A stretch of DNA of 64,000 nucleotides from Nannocystis pusilla. GTDB taxonomy: Bacteria > Myxococcota_A > Polyangia > Nannocystales > Nannocystaceae. A program made the position numbers and the translations under genes. Positions 9,507 through 19,414 of this stretch are shown one piece after another. The notes beneath the pieces are model-generated. The model searched no databases. It saw nothing but the letters and a program-made list of their open reading frames with translations, and was not told the DNA's origin. Within the stretch, counting starts at the first letter, position 1. Every line of letters starts with the position of its first letter. Location: contig NZ_JAPNKE010000002.1 in the NCBI RefSeq assembly GCF_026626665.1, positions 5,805,168 to 5,869,167 of the forward strand, given 5' to 3'.

Positions 9507-11015
9507 ATGCTTCGTCCTCGCGCGCTCATCCCCAGTGTCACCGTCGGCCTCGTCCTCGGGGCCGTCGCCTGCAACCTCACCCCGGACGCGATGACCACCG
9601 ACTCGGGCGGCAGCGACACCGCGGCGAGCACCGACACCACGGGCACGACCGACGAGCCGACCACCGGCGGGCCGACCACCGACGAGCCGCCGACGACCAC
9701 GAGCCCGGCCACCACCGACGAGCCCGAGACGACCACCGACAGCACCAGCGTCGGCACCGACACCACCGCGGGCCCGACCACCGAGACCGGCACCACCGGC
9801 CCCGACCTCGACAACGTCACGATCTACGACATCCAGGGCGGCGCCGTCCCGGAGAACACCGTCGTCACCGTCAAGGGCGTCGTCATCACCTCGCCGGTCC
9901 ACATCGACGGCGACGGCAAGGGCACCATCTTCGTCCAGGACCCGATGGGCGGCGAGATGTCGGGCATCGCCGTGTTCCTCTACGAAGAGGTGGCGATGAA
10001 CTTCGGCGTCAAGCCGGGCGTGATCGTCGACATCACCGGCGAGTACACCGAGTTCTTCGGCGAGAGCCAGCTGCAGGTCACCAGCGTCGACGCGATCGTC
10101 GAGGTCGGCCAGGGCGAGCCGCCCGCGCCGGCCGTGGTCGCCGCCGCCGACGTCGCCACCGGCGGCGCCAAGGCCGAGGCCTACGAGGGCGTGCTGGTCC
10201 AGGTCGAGGGCGTCACGGTCACCAACCCCGCGGTCGACATGAGCGACTTCGAGGTCGACGGCGCGCTGCTCATCAACGACTTCTTCCTGTTCCCGCAGAT
10301 GGAGGAGCCCACGGTCGTGAACGGCCAGGAGTTCACGAGCATCGCCGGCCCGCTGCGCTTCAGCTACGACAACCACAAGATCGCCCCGCGCGCCGCCGCC
10401 GACCTCGTCTCCGGCATGGTGCCGCAGGCCGAGGAGCACACGATCTACGAGATCCAGGAGGGCGCGCTGCCGGTGCAGACGCCGGTGCTCGTCAAGGGCG
10501 CGATCGTCACCTCGCCGCTCACCTTCAAGAAGGACGGCTTCTTCATTCAGGACCCGATGGGCGGCGAGCACTCGGGCATCTACGTCTACATCGGCGCCAA
10601 GGCCGTCACCGTCGAGCCGGGCGACGTGGTCGACGTCGAGGGCGTGTACGACGAGTACTACGAGAACTCGCAGATCGAGGTCGCCGACGCGGCCAAGGTC
10701 GTCGTCACCGGCAACGGCGCCGTCCCGGCCCCCGAGGTCGTGTCCGCGGCCGACGTCGCCACCGGCGGCCCGCTGCAGGAGAACTACGAGGGCGTGCTCG
10801 TCACCGTCGAGAACGTCACCGTCGCCGCGGCCAACATGATGTTCAGCGACTTCGAGCTGACCACCGGCCTGTTCGTCGACGACATCTTCATCGCCAAGGC
10901 CGATTGGAAGCTGCCGATGATCGGCGACACGTTCACCGCGATCACCGGCCCGCTGACGTTCGGCTTCGACGAGGCCCGGCTGCTGCCGCGCACGCCCGCC
11001 GACATCGTGCCCTGA
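9507..11015 (+). CDS. Lipoprotein with two tandem OB-fold-like domains
   Basis: 502 residues from ATG 9507. Lipobox LGAVAC (Cys about 20), a Thr/Asp/Pro-rich linker of some 75 residues, then two homologous halves of about 190 residues. Each half begins TIYDIQ or TIYEIQ, contains FVQDPMGGE or FIQDPMGGE, an EFFGESQLQV or EYYENSQIEV segment, a VVAAADVATGG or VVSAADVATGG segment, and ends PR(A/T)(A/P)AD. Such repeats resemble the OB-like domains found beside secreted nucleases in myxobacteria. Function unknown; surface ligand binding is inference. A -10-like TAGATT lies 16 bases upstream of the ATG. Confidence 0.8.
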   Translation: MLRPRALIPSVTVGLVLGAVACNLTPDAMTTDSGGSDTAASTDTTGTTDEPTTGGPTTDEPPTTTSPATTDEPETTTDSTSVGTDTTAGPTTETGTTGPDLDNVTIYDIQGGAVPENTVVTVKGVVITSPVHIDGDGKGTIFVQDPMGGEMSGIAVFLYEEVAMNFGVKPGVIVDITGEYTEFFGESQLQVTSVDAIVEVGQGEPPAPAVVAAADVATGGAKAEAYEGVLVQVEGVTVTNPAVDMSDFEVDGALLINDFFLFPQMEEPTVVNGQEFTSIAGPLRFSYDNHKIAPRAAADLVSGMVPQAEEHTIYEIQEGALPVQTPVLVKGAIVTSPLTFKKDGFFIQDPMGGEHSGIYVYIGAKAVTVEPGDVVDVEGVYDEYYENSQIEVADAAKVVVTGNGAVPAPEVVSAADVATGGPLQENYEGVLVTVENVTVAAANMMFSDFELTTGLFVDDIFIAKADWKLPMIGDTFTAITGPLTFGFDEARLLPRTPADIVP

Positions 11016-11033
11016 GCCGCGCGGGAGATCTTC

Positions 11034-11540
11034 GTGGACGATAGCGCGCAGCACGCGCTCGACCTTCGATACATGCGCGCCGCCCTGGCGATCGCCGAAG
11101 CGGCCGCGGCCGCCGGCGATGTCCCGGTCGGCGCGCTGGTCGTGCTCGACGGCGTCGTCCTCGGCACCGGCGGCAACACCCGCGAGCAGGGCGCCGACCC
11201 GACCGGCCACGCCGAGATCGTCGCCCTCCGCGAGGCCTGCGCCGCCCGCCGGCGCTGGCGCGTCGACGGCGCCACGCTCTACGTGACCCTGGAACCGTGC
11301 CCGATGTGCGCCGGCGCGATCGTCAACGCCCGCGTCGCCCGCCTCGTATACGGCGCCGCCGATCCGAAGGCTGGGGCCGTCCGCTCGCTCTACAACCTGT
11401 GCGACGACCCGCGGCTCAACCACCGCCTGGCGATCGTCCCCGGCGTCCTCGCCGAGCCGTCCGCCGCGCTCTTGCAAGCTTTCTTCCGCCGCGCCCGCGC
11501 CCGCGATAAAACCGGGCGGGGATCGAAGCCGCGTGTCTGA
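11034..11540 (+). CDS. tadA: tRNA-specific adenosine deaminase TadA
   Basis: 168 residues from GTG. Cytidine/deoxycytidylate deaminase fold with the zinc and catalytic motif HAE at 59-61 and PCPMC (Cys89 and Cys92) 27 residues later, as in TadA. It deaminates A34 to inosine in tRNA-Arg(ACG), allowing CGU/CGC/CGA reading. Its tRNA substrate is encoded nearby at 9118-9191. It overlaps the next gene by 8 bases, suggesting translational coupling. Confidence 0.93.
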   Translation: MDDSAQHALDLRYMRAALAIAEAAAAAGDVPVGALVVLDGVVLGTGGNTREQGADPTGHAEIVALREACAARRRWRVDGATLYVTLEPCPMCAGAIVNARVARLVYGAADPKAGAVRSLYNLCDDPRLNHRLAIVPGVLAEPSAALLQAFFRRARARDKTGRGSKPRV

Positions 11541-12516
11541 CCTCGCCGCCGTCCAGCAGCTCCTGGCGCACGGGCGCCTCAGCATCGACCGCTGCGAGCG
11601 CGGCCGCACCACCTTCCTCTCGCACCTCGGCGCCGCCCCGAAGCTCGTCCCCGGCGCCTGGCTCGGCCACCGCGACCTGCTCTACGCCCTCGCGCTCGCC
11701 AACCTCAGCCCGAGCCAGCGCTCGAGCCTGGCCCGCGCCGTCCTCGTCGACCACGGCCGCGAGTTCGGCGTCGGCCGCCTGACCCTCGTGACATGTCCTT
11801 CGGGACTGCCGCACGGCGGCAGCTCGCTCCTGCTGCGCCCGCGCGGCGGCGGCCCGACCTGCCTCTACACCTGGGCGCTCGGCCCCGGCGCCGGCCTGCC
11901 CGCGTGCGAGTGGCTGCTCCTGCGCGCCCTGCCGAGCTGGGCCCTGGACGCCCCGCCGGCCCCGCTCGCCCACGCCGGCCTCGCCACCTTGCACGCGCTC
12001 GGCCTGCACGTCGAGATCCTCTGCGCCACCGCCACCTGCGCCCGCCAGATCCAGGAGCACGCGCTCGGCGACCTGCCGTTCACCGCCCACCCGCGCTTCG
12101 CCCCTCACCTCGACGGCGTGGCCCGCCCCGGCGGCGAGGAGCCGGCCACCATCCGCCTGAGCCCGCACGACGCCTTCGACCCCCGCACTTTCGGACAGGT
12201 CGCAAAGAACAGGTCCCAAGAGCCAGATCCGCCGATCGCCCTGGTCCTCGTCGACGCCCCTCCGGCCGTGCGCGCCGCGGTCGACACCTGGCTCGCGGGA
12301 CAGCCGGCCCGCCGCAAGGTCGAGGTCGTCCCCGCCGGCTGCCCGGGCCGCCTCGGCCGCGACGCCCTCGCCACGCTGTGGCGCAGCGGCGGCCAGCCCA
12401 AGGTGCTCCTGCGCGGCGACCCGACCTGGACCGCCCCCGCCCTCGCGTGGCTGCAGAGCCTCGGCGCCACGGTCGCCGCCCAGCACGACGACGGCACCCA
12501 GCTCGGCCTGTTCTGA
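11533..12516 (+). CDS. Conserved-looking protein of unknown function, coupled to tadA
   Basis: 327 residues from GTG, overlapping the tadA end. No signal peptide or membrane segment. Rich in Leu/Ala/Arg, with several cysteines in the middle (EILCATATCARQ) and a C-terminal GTQLGLF motif. The C-terminal part (LVLVDAPPAVRAAV, PKVLLRGDPTW) looks like an alpha/beta nucleotide-binding-type fold, but I do not recognise the family. Two hairpin-family stretches lie inside the frame near 11790 and 12190, the first coding Thr-Cys-Pro-Ser-Gly. Confidence 0.7.
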   Translation: MSDLAAVQQLLAHGRLSIDRCERGRTTFLSHLGAAPKLVPGAWLGHRDLLYALALANLSPSQRSSLARAVLVDHGREFGVGRLTLVTCPSGLPHGGSSLLLRPRGGGPTCLYTWALGPGAGLPACEWLLLRALPSWALDAPPAPLAHAGLATLHALGLHVEILCATATCARQIQEHALGDLPFTAHPRFAPHLDGVARPGGEEPATIRLSPHDAFDPRTFGQVAKNRSQEPDPPIALVLVDAPPAVRAAVDTWLAGQPARRKVEVVPAGCPGRLGRDALATLWRSGGQPKVLLRGDPTWTAPALAWLQSLGATVAAQHDDGTQLGLF

Positions 12517-12938
12517 GCGACCACGCCGCGAGACCGAGAACCGCGCTCCTGCAGCCGGCATGGCCCCGGCCTCGCGATGAACCTCGCGCGCTTGAAGGCG
12601 ACGCCTCCGCGACGACCTCGGACTCCGCGCCGCTCCCGTGATGCACGGCCCCCGGCCCTCGTTCCCCCGAACTGCGCGCGCGAGCCCTGATTCGCCGCCC
12701 CATGCCGCCGCTCGCAGCGCGGCCGGATCGCCTCGCGGCTCCCGCTTCGCCGCCATCGCCATGCTCCCGGCCCTTCGCGCCCGGGGACCGCCGCCGGCCG
12801 CAGCATCTGCCTCCGGCGCGGGAATGGGCCTCCACCCGCGCTCCGCGCCGGCACCCAGAGCGTTTTCGCGCATACCATCGCCGCGACCCGGCCTGGAGGC
12901 TCGCCCGGCCTTTCTTTACAATCGCCGCCAACGCGCGA
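12517..12938. other. Intergenic, no gene seen
   Basis: About 420 bases between the tadA-linked gene and the chemoreceptor gene. Long frames here are arginine/proline-rich shadows with no domain. I see no RNA gene or convincing hairpin of the CATGTCC family in it. Confidence 0.4.
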
Positions 12939-15022
12939 ATGGACAATCGACTCCCGCTGCCGCCCTGGTTGCCGCTGATCCTCGGGCTTCTCGCCGGCAT
13001 CGCCGTCCTCGGCGGGCTCGAGCCCATCTATCCCGGCGCCATCGCCTTGTTGACGGGCGTCGCCGGCTACGTCCTCGGCGCGCACGCCGACAAGCAGCTC
13101 GCGCGCGCCGGTGACGAGCGCCAGGCCTTGCGCGAGGTCGAGGCGCGCAGCCACCAGTCCGAGCGCGCCCTGCACGACACCACCGCCCACGCTCAGGGGC
13201 TCCAGGCCCAGGTGCAGGACTTGACCGCGCGCCTGCAGATTGCCAGGCGCACGGTCAGGAGCTGGCCGCGCGGCTGCAGGCCGACGCTCACCAGCTGCGC
13301 AACGCCGAGCTCGAGCAGCGCAGCCTCACCGCGCGCCTGCAGGAGGTCACCACGCGGGCGCAGGAGCAGGCCGGCCGGGCCCAGGCCGCCGAGGTGCGGA
13401 TCGCCGACCTCGAGACGCGCCTTCACGACGCCCAGACCGAGTCGCGCGCGCTGCAGCAGAGCGTGCGGGGCGGCGTGCCCGAGCTCGACGTCCTGCGCAA
13501 CGAGCTCGAGACCATCCGCCGCGGCGCCAACGAGACCCGGCATCGCCTCACCAGCGAGCTCGAGTCGGCGCGGCGCGAGCAGGAGGCCACCGCCGCCGAT
13601 CTCCAGCGGATCCAGGCTCGTCTGGCCGAGGCCCTCAACCAGCGCGACGGCGCCGTGCGCGACGCCGAGGAGCTGCGGCGCATGCTCGACGAGGGCGGCA
13701 TCAGCAGCCGGGGCATCGACGCCGAGGCCGCCGCGCTGATGCAGGAGCTCTCGGAGGGCCTCGGCACCACCGCCGGCGCGCTCGAGGAGACCTCGCAGGC
13801 GCTCAACAACGTCAATGGCGGCCTCAAGGGCATCGCCGACAACGTCGAGCTGCTGGCCAGCAACGCCGAGGAGAGCGCCAGCTCGATCCTCGAGATGGCC
13901 GCCGCCAACGACGAGGTCGCCGAGAGCATGTTGAACCTCGCCGCCAGCGTGCAGGAGACCGCCACCTCGATCGAGGAGATGACCTACTCGGTCAAGGAGG
14001 TCGCCAAGAACATCGAGGCGTTGAGCTCCACCGCCGAGGAGACCTCGCTGGCGATGACGGCGATGGACACCTCGATCCAGCAGGTCGAGAACAACGCCAA
14101 CGAGACCGCCGGTCTGTCCGAGGAGGTGGTGTGGGCCGCCGAGGGCGGCGTGGACGCCATCAATCAGACCATCGAGGTCATCAACCTGATCAAGACCTAC
14201 TCGGCCGACGGCGTGGCCGTCATCAGCCGCCTGGGCGAGCGGATCAGCGAGATCGGCAAGATCCTCAGCGTCATCGACGACGTGTCCGAGCAGACCAACC
14301 TGCTCGCGCTCAACGCCGCCATCATCGCCGCCCAGGCCGGCGAGCACGGCAAGGGCTTCGCGGTGGTCGCCGACGAGATCAAGGACCTCGCCGAGCGCTC
14401 CGCCAGCAGCACCAAGGAGATCGCCGACATCATCAAGGCGGTCCAGCGCGAGAGCCGGAACGCCGTCGAAGCCGTGCAGCGCTCGAGCAAGTCGGTCGAC
14501 GACGGCGTGCGCGTCAGCCATCAGGCCGAGGACGCGCTCAAGCGGATCTCCGACGCCGCCCGCCGCTCCACCGGCATGGTCCGCGAGATCGCCCGCGTCG
14601 CCGTCCAGCAGACCCAGAACTCCAAGCAGGTCACCGACGCGATCAACGTCGTCGCCACCACCGTGCAGCAGGTCGCCACCGCCACCAGCGAGCAGGCCCG
14701 CGGCGCCGAGCAGATCATGCGCTCGGCCGAGAAGATGAAGACGATCACCCGCCACGTCGAGCGCTCGACCCAGGAGCAGACCCGCGGCTCGCGCCAGATC
14801 ACCCGCGCGATCGAGACGATCAGCGAGATGGTCAGCCAGCTGAGCAAGGCCCACCGCGCGCAGACCCAGGGCGCCGACCAGATCGTCGAGGGCCTCAAGT
14901 CGGTCAAGGAGGGCATGACCTACCAGCGCAGCCTCTACGAGCAGCTCAGCTCGAGCGTCGGCGTCACCCCGCCGCGGCGCCAGCCCGCGCGCACCATCAA
15001 GCCGGGCCCCGCCCGCATGTGA
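12939..15022 (+). CDS. Methyl-accepting chemotaxis protein (one apparent frameshift)
   Basis: About 694 residues after repair. The N-terminus has two closely spaced membrane helices (residues about 7-45: WLPLILGLLAGIAVLGGL and AIALLTGVAGYVLGA) with almost no periplasmic domain. A long coiled coil (about 55-260) follows, then the MCP signalling domain with the highly conserved hairpin tip DDVSEQTNLLALNAA and GEHGKGFAVVADEIKDLAE. It should bind CheA/CheW and control gliding or pilus behaviour, sensing a cytoplasmic or membrane cue. The frame breaks near 13243 (GCC CAG read as GCCAG); one extra C restores LQIAQAHGQEL. A terminator-like hairpin overlaps the end. Confidence 0.9.
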
Positions 15023-15023
15023 C

Positions 15024-15044
15024 CGCGGGGGCATGTCCCCCGCG
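15024..15044 (+). terminator. Hairpin directly after chemoreceptor gene
   Basis: CGCGGGGG (15024-15031), loop CATGT, CCCCCGCG (15037-15044): perfect 8-base-pair GC stem starting one base after the stop codon. No T-tract. The loop carries the CATGT core of the family. Confidence 0.65.
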
Positions 15045-15110
15045 ACATGTTCTTCAGGGCCTTGCCCTGTGGGCATGTTCTGAAAGGCAGGCCGCGCCGA
15101 CGCGGCCGCC

Positions 15111-15635
15111 CCTGTCCCTCCGGACATCCGCGCCCCTGCGCACCTGTCCCTCCGGACATCCCCGCCCGCCCTCGCCCCGCGCTGCCTGCTGCGTGCGTCG
15201 CCCTCGCGGCCCCGGCCTTTGCGCACCTGTCCCTCCGGACATCTGCGCCCACCTCGGCCCGCGCGGCCTCTGCTCCTGTCCTGGCCCGGCTCGTACGTCC
15301 CCCCTCGCGGCCACCGCCCTGCGCACCTGTCCTTCCAGACATCCCCGCCCGCCCTCGCCCCGCACTGCCCCTGCGCCTGTCCTCGCCCCTCCCCCTCCCC
15401 TCGCGGCCCCCCTGCGCACCTGTCCCTCCGGACATCCGCGCCCGCTCCAGGCCCGCGCTCTCGTCCTCCCGCCCTCGCCCGGTGGCAAGTCGCCTCGCGG
15501 CCGCCGCCCTGCGTCACCTGTCCCTCCGGACATCCGCGCCCGCCATCGCCCCGCGCGCGGCCTCTGCTCCCGCCTCGCCGCGAGCGCTCGGCGGGCTGAG
15601 GCCGCCCAAGCAGCTGTCCCTTCGGACATCCTCGC
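15111..15635. repeat. Degenerate array of seven TGTCC-N4-GGACA hairpin units
   Basis: Seven copies of a core like CCTGTCCCTCCGGACATC start near 15111, 15143, 15226, 15326, 15418, 15517 and 15613; all but the first step are about 80-100 bases. Each core can fold as TGTCC, a 4-base loop (CTCC, TTCC or CTTC), GGACA. The intervening sequence is also related between units (GCGCACC before, CGCGCCCGCC and CCTCGCGGCC after). The copy at 15326 has CAGACA for CGGACA. It fills the 810-base gap between the chemoreceptor and tatB, where no gene is evident. Unlike CRISPR, both repeats and spacers are diverged. Confidence 0.8.
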
Positions 15636-15832
15636 CGCCCGCGCGCGCCCGCGGGGCTGCAGCGGCCGGCGATCGCTCGCCTGGCCGGGCGTCGCCGCGC
15701 CGGCGCGTGCGGGACGTCCTGGCCCGCGGCTGCGCGGCCGCGGAGGGCCCCTGAGCGGCCCGTCCGCTCGCTCGCGCGGATTGCGCCGCCGGCCCGCTCG
15801 CCCGCGCGGCGGGACACTGCTATGGTCTGCCC

Positions 15833-16469
15833 GTGTTCGGCATCGGCCTCACCGAGATGATCCTGGTCGGGCTCGTCGCCTTGATGCTCTTCTCGCCGCG
15901 CGAGCTGCCCAACCTGATCAAGACGCTGGCGGGCATCTACGGCAGCATCCGCCGCACCGCCGAGCAATCCGGGCCCAGGTCATGGAGGCCGACGAGCTGC
16001 GCGAGCCGATCGAGGAGATCCGCGCCGCCTACCACGGCACCAAGGCCGAGCTCGACGGGGCCCGCGACATCGCCCGGCGCGAGCTCCAGCGCGCGCGCAT
16101 GGAGGTCGTCAAGGCCCAGCAGAAGATGAACGAGATCGCCCGCGAGGAGGCCAAGCGAGCGCCTGCCCTCGGGGACAGGCCCGTTGCGACAGGTCCTTCG
16201 GAGCAGGTCCTTCGACCAGCCCAGCCGCGCCCGCCGCCGCCTCGGCGACCGTCTCGACCGTGGCCGCCGAGGCCGCCCCGCGGCCCGTCCCCGTCGCGGG
16301 CACCGTCGCCTCCGCCGCGGCCGAGGCCCCGCGGCCCGTCCCGGTCGCCGGCGCCGTCTCCTCCGCCCCGCCCGAGGCCGTGCCGCGCCCTGTCCCGGTG
16401 CCCGGCGCCGTCCCGGCCGAACCCGCCACGCGCGCCGGCGTCTCGCCGGCCCGGGCCGCCAACGAGTGA
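15833..16469 (+). CDS. tatB: Sec-independent translocase subunit TatB/TatA (two apparent frameshifts)
   Basis: About 212 residues after repair. GTG start, one N-terminal membrane helix (GIGLTEMILVGLVALMLFS), the hinge PRELPNLIKTL, an amphipathic helix and a charged coiled coil (ELQRARMEVVKAQQKMNEI), then an Ala/Pro/Val-rich tail with repeated PRPVPV. The long charged region suggests TatB rather than TatA. It forms the substrate receptor of the twin-arginine translocase with TatC. Frame breaks at about 15966 (CAAATC read as CAATC) and 16201 (TTCGGGAG read as TTCGGAG) are single-base losses. A -10-like TATGGT lies 6 bases before the start. Several hairpin-family motifs sit within the tail at 16164-16210. 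Confidence 0.82.
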
Positions 16470-16475
16470 CGTCGC

Positions 16476-17379
16476 ATGAGCGCCGGCCAGACCCCACCCG
16501 TCCCCGCCCCGGCGCCCCTGCCGGCGGTCGCGCCCCGCCTCCCACCAACGGCCTCGACGGCCTGGCCGAGGGCCCCGAGGGCGACCAGCCGATGTCGTTC
16601 TGGGACCACCTGAGCGAGCTGCGTAACCGCCTCGTCAAGGCGTTCCTCGGCCTCGTCGTCGCGTGCATCCTCTGCTTCGTCTACGCCACCGAGCTGCGCG
16701 AGTTTTTGGCCGCGCCGCTGCACACCGCGTGGGCCGCCGCCGGCATGGCCGGCAAGCCCGAGCTGCAGGTCCTGGCGATGATGGACGCCTTCATGACCGA
16801 CATGCGGGTGGCGGTCGCGGCCGGCATCTTCCTGGCCGCGCCGATCGGCTTCTACCAGCTGTGGATGTTCATCGCCCCCGGCCTCTACGCCCGCGAGAAG
16901 CGCTACGTCATCCCGTTCGTGGCCACCTCGGTGCTCATGTTCCTGGCCGGCGCCGCCTTCTGCTACAAGTTCGTGCTGCCGTGGACGATCCAGTGGCTGC
17001 TCTCGTACACCCAGAGCACCAGCGGCGCCGAGACCACCGTCGCGTACCACCTCACGCTCAACGACTACATCCGCGACGCCACCAAGATCCTGGTCGCCTT
17101 CGGCGCGGTGTTCGAATTCCCGCTGCTGATCGCCTTCCTCAGCTTCGCCGGCGTGGTCACCCATCGCAGCCTGCTGCGGTTCTGGAAGATCTCGGTCATC
17201 GCCATCTTCGTCATCGCCGCCGTGCTCACCCCGCCCGAGCCCGTCTCGCAGCGATGATGGCCTTCCCGATGGTCGCCCTGTTCTTCCTCAGCGTCGGCGT
17301 CTCGGCCCTCATCACCCGCAGCCGCGAGCGCGCCGCCCCCGAGCCGGTCCCGCCCGCGCCCGACGACCCCGAGGCCTAG
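16476..17379 (+). CDS. tatC: Twin-arginine translocase subunit TatC (apparent frameshifts)
   Basis: About 301 residues after repair, 6 bases downstream of tatB. The conserved core begins SFWDHLSELRNRLVKA and has six helices; PIGFYQLWMFIAPGLYAREKRY and the F-E-F-P-L segment (GAVFEFPLLIAFL) are TatC hallmarks, and TPPEPVSQ...MMAFPM matches the family's sixth-helix region. TatC binds the twin-arginine signal and exports folded proteins. The frame breaks near 17251 (one base lost between VSQ and MMAFPM). A second break near 16535 affects only the Pro-rich N-terminal extension; a start at ATG 16592 would avoid it. tatA is not in the window. Confidence 0.88.
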
Positions 17380-18049
17380 CCCCGCGCCCCGGCATCACAC
17401 GGGCCGCGCCTTCGCCGGAGCGCTCGCGCGATCGACCTCGCAGATCGACGCGCCGGCGACACGTCCACGATTGACGTCCGGGTCGCCGCGCAGCGACGAC
17501 GCTCGGCCCGCACGTCGACGCTTCGCAGCAGCCGGCCTCGCCCCACCTGCCCGAGAAGCGATGCCCCGACTGAACTCCCGGTCTGCCGGGCGTCGACTCG
17601 AGCTCTTTCGACGCTTCGCAGCGGCCGGCCTCGCAGCATCACCCGACAGGCGAAGCAAGGCCCGGCTGAACCCTCGGTCTGCCCGGCTCGACTCGAGCTC
17701 TTCCGACCATAGCGAGCGGACGCCTCGTCCTCGTCGACGCGTCGCGCACCGCGTCACCCGACATCACGATCGCCGGTGCCGCCGCCGCGCCCGCGATCTC
17801 GCGTCACGGCGGCACCGCAGTCCGTCGCGCTCGCCGATCTCGGCTCCGCTCGCGGTCCGCGGACGCGCTCGCCGCCCGCGTGCGCGCCGGCCTCGCCGCG
17901 GCTCGACCCGGGCTAGCGCGGCCCCGGCAGCGCCGGCCGGCGAGGGCGCGCAGGGGGTTCGGCGAGGCGAGTTTGCGCAATTTTTCGCGGTCTGCGGCCG
18001 CGGCCGAAACCTTCCCCGCGGCGCGCAACTCGCCTATTCTTTGCGCCCC
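17380..18049. other. Intergenic with a 93-base direct repeat
   Basis: About 670 bases without a convincing gene between tatC and a lipoprotein gene. It contains two similar copies of a unit starting GACGCTTCGCAGC at 17517 and 17610, each ending in GACTCGAGCTCTT; the middle is more diverged. A -10-like TATTCT at 18035-18040 serves the next gene. Confidence 0.55.
17517..17702. repeat. Two-copy direct repeat, period 93
   Basis: Copies start at 17517 and 17610. Shared landmarks are GACGCTTCGCAGC, GGCCGGCCTCGC-like sequence, CTGAAC(C)CTCGGTCTGCC and CTCGACTCGAGCTCTT. One of several short tandem tracts in intergenic regions of this window. Confidence 0.6.
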
Positions 18050-19045
18050 ATGTTTCAGCTTCGCCTCTCGCGGCTCCTGGCCGTGTTCCTCGCCGTACCT
18101 GTGCTCCAGTCCGCCTGCGTGTGCGGCCCCGGGCCCAACGTGGGCGGTTACGACGACCCCTCCGGCAAAGACCCGCCGCGCTCGCTCCAGGGCGTGAAGT
18201 TCATCGAGAGCGAGAAGGGCGAGCCCGAGGTCATCGGCTGCGCCGACGGCCAGCGCGAGGGCTTCGCCGACCTCACCCGGCACAAGCGGATCGCCGGCTG
18301 CCTCGCCACCTGGGAGGGCACCAAGAGCCTGCGCGACAAGCCGACCGGCAAGGCCTGCGGCGACGACAAGGGCGTCTGCACCTCGCCCGCCGACGCCTGC
18401 TCCAAGGGCTGGCACGTGTGCGGCTACCAGGGCAAGCACGAGGACCTCAAGCGGCACACCACCGCCAACGCCTGCAACAAGGAGGCGGGCCCGGGCAAGT
18501 TCGTCGCCGCCATGAGCCACGGCCAGACCGAGGACCTGTGCCCGCCGCCGCCGACCGCCGAGACCGTGTTCCCGTGCATGGACTCCGGCATCTGCTCCGA
18601 GCCGGTCTGCTGCGGTGACGGCTGCGCGTTCGGCAAGTGCCGCGACGCCATCTGGCGCGGCCAGACCAAGATCTCGCTCGGCAAGGCCGAGGGCTGCGGC
18701 TCCGTCACCTCCGAGCGCAACGGCGGCATCCTGTGCTGCTACGACGGCGACGGCGACCCCGCCGCGGCCGCCGGTGGCGACACCAAGACCGACGCCCCAC
18801 CCGCGACCACCGACCCGACGGCCCCGACCGGCACCCCGCCGACCGGCGCTGCCCCGACCGGCACCCCGTCGTCCGCCGTGCCGCCGACCGGCGCCGCTCC
18901 GACCGGCGCCGCCAACCCTGCCACCGGCCCGGTCGACTCGACGCGCACCCCGTCGACCGCCGCGCCCGTCGACGCCGCCGGCGTCCCGACCGGCGGCCCC
19001 GACCCGACCCGCGGCCCCGCCCCCAAGAAGGCCGGCTCCAAGTAA
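18050..19045 (+). CDS. Cysteine-rich lipoprotein, unknown function
   Basis: 331 residues from ATG 18050. Lipobox LQSAC with Cys at 22, a Cys-rich globular region (about 22-235; pairs such as VCGYQ, CCGDGCAFGKC and GGILCCYDGD, at least 16 cysteines) and a long Thr/Pro/Gly tail with repeats of PTGAAPTG and PTGTP. Disulfide-stabilised surface protein with a flexible C-terminal stalk. Family not recognised. Leaderless-type promoter: TATTCT ends 9 bases before the ATG. A strong hairpin (19073-19100) follows. Confidence 0.75.
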   Translation: MFQLRLSRLLAVFLAVPVLQSACVCGPGPNVGGYDDPSGKDPPRSLQGVKFIESEKGEPEVIGCADGQREGFADLTRHKRIAGCLATWEGTKSLRDKPTGKACGDDKGVCTSPADACSKGWHVCGYQGKHEDLKRHTTANACNKEAGPGKFVAAMSHGQTEDLCPPPPTAETVFPCMDSGICSEPVCCGDGCAFGKCRDAIWRGQTKISLGKAEGCGSVTSERNGGILCCYDGDGDPAAAAGGDTKTDAPPATTDPTAPTGTPPTGAAPTGTPSSAVPPTGAAPTGAANPATGPVDSTRTPSTAAPVDAAGVPTGGPDPTRGPAPKKAGSK

Positions 19046-19072
19046 CCGCGCCTCGCGGCCGGCACCGCTCGA

Positions 19073-19100
19073 AAGGGCATGTTCGCCAGAACATGCCCTT
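19073..19100 (+). terminator. 12-base-pair hairpin after Cys-rich lipoprotein gene
   Basis: AAGGGCATGTTC (19073-19084), loop GCCA, GAACATGCCCTT (19089-19100), perfect. Starts 27 bases after the stop. A second family hairpin, CTGTCC-CGAA-GGACAG, lies at 19321-19336. The interval 19046-19414 contains no gene otherwise. Confidence 0.7.
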
Positions 19101-19320
19101 CGCGCATGTGCTCACGGACATGTCCGCTGCAGCATGCCCGATCGACCAGCCCCTCCCTGGCCCGCGACAGCACTCGCCGCACCCGGCAGTTACACCGCGA
19201 CAGCGAAAGCAGCCGGTGAAGCGGCCGTGTCGCGACGGACCCGTCGTCCGCCAGCGCCTCGACGCGCTGCCGAAGCTCGCGCCGCGACGCCGCGAGCCGA
19301 CCGCGCCGGCATCTTCAAAC

Positions 19321-19336
19321 CTGTCCCGAAGGACAG
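19321..19336. repeat. CTGTCC-CGAA-GGACAG hairpin
   Basis: Perfect 6-base-pair stem with loop CGAA. Lies in the gap downstream of the minus-strand gene 19415-19729, so it may end that transcript too. Confidence 0.6.
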
Positions 19337-19414
19337 CAGCCCTCTTCACCGCGCCGCGCGACCTGCGACCCCGCGTTCAGCCCGCGAGCACCGCCGCCGC
19401 CCCGGCCGCTGCCT

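Noticed and set aside
15111..15635. CRISPR-like array
   Set aside because: Repeats are short imperfect palindromes, spacing varies from about 30 to 100 bases, the intervals are related to each other, and no cas genes occur.
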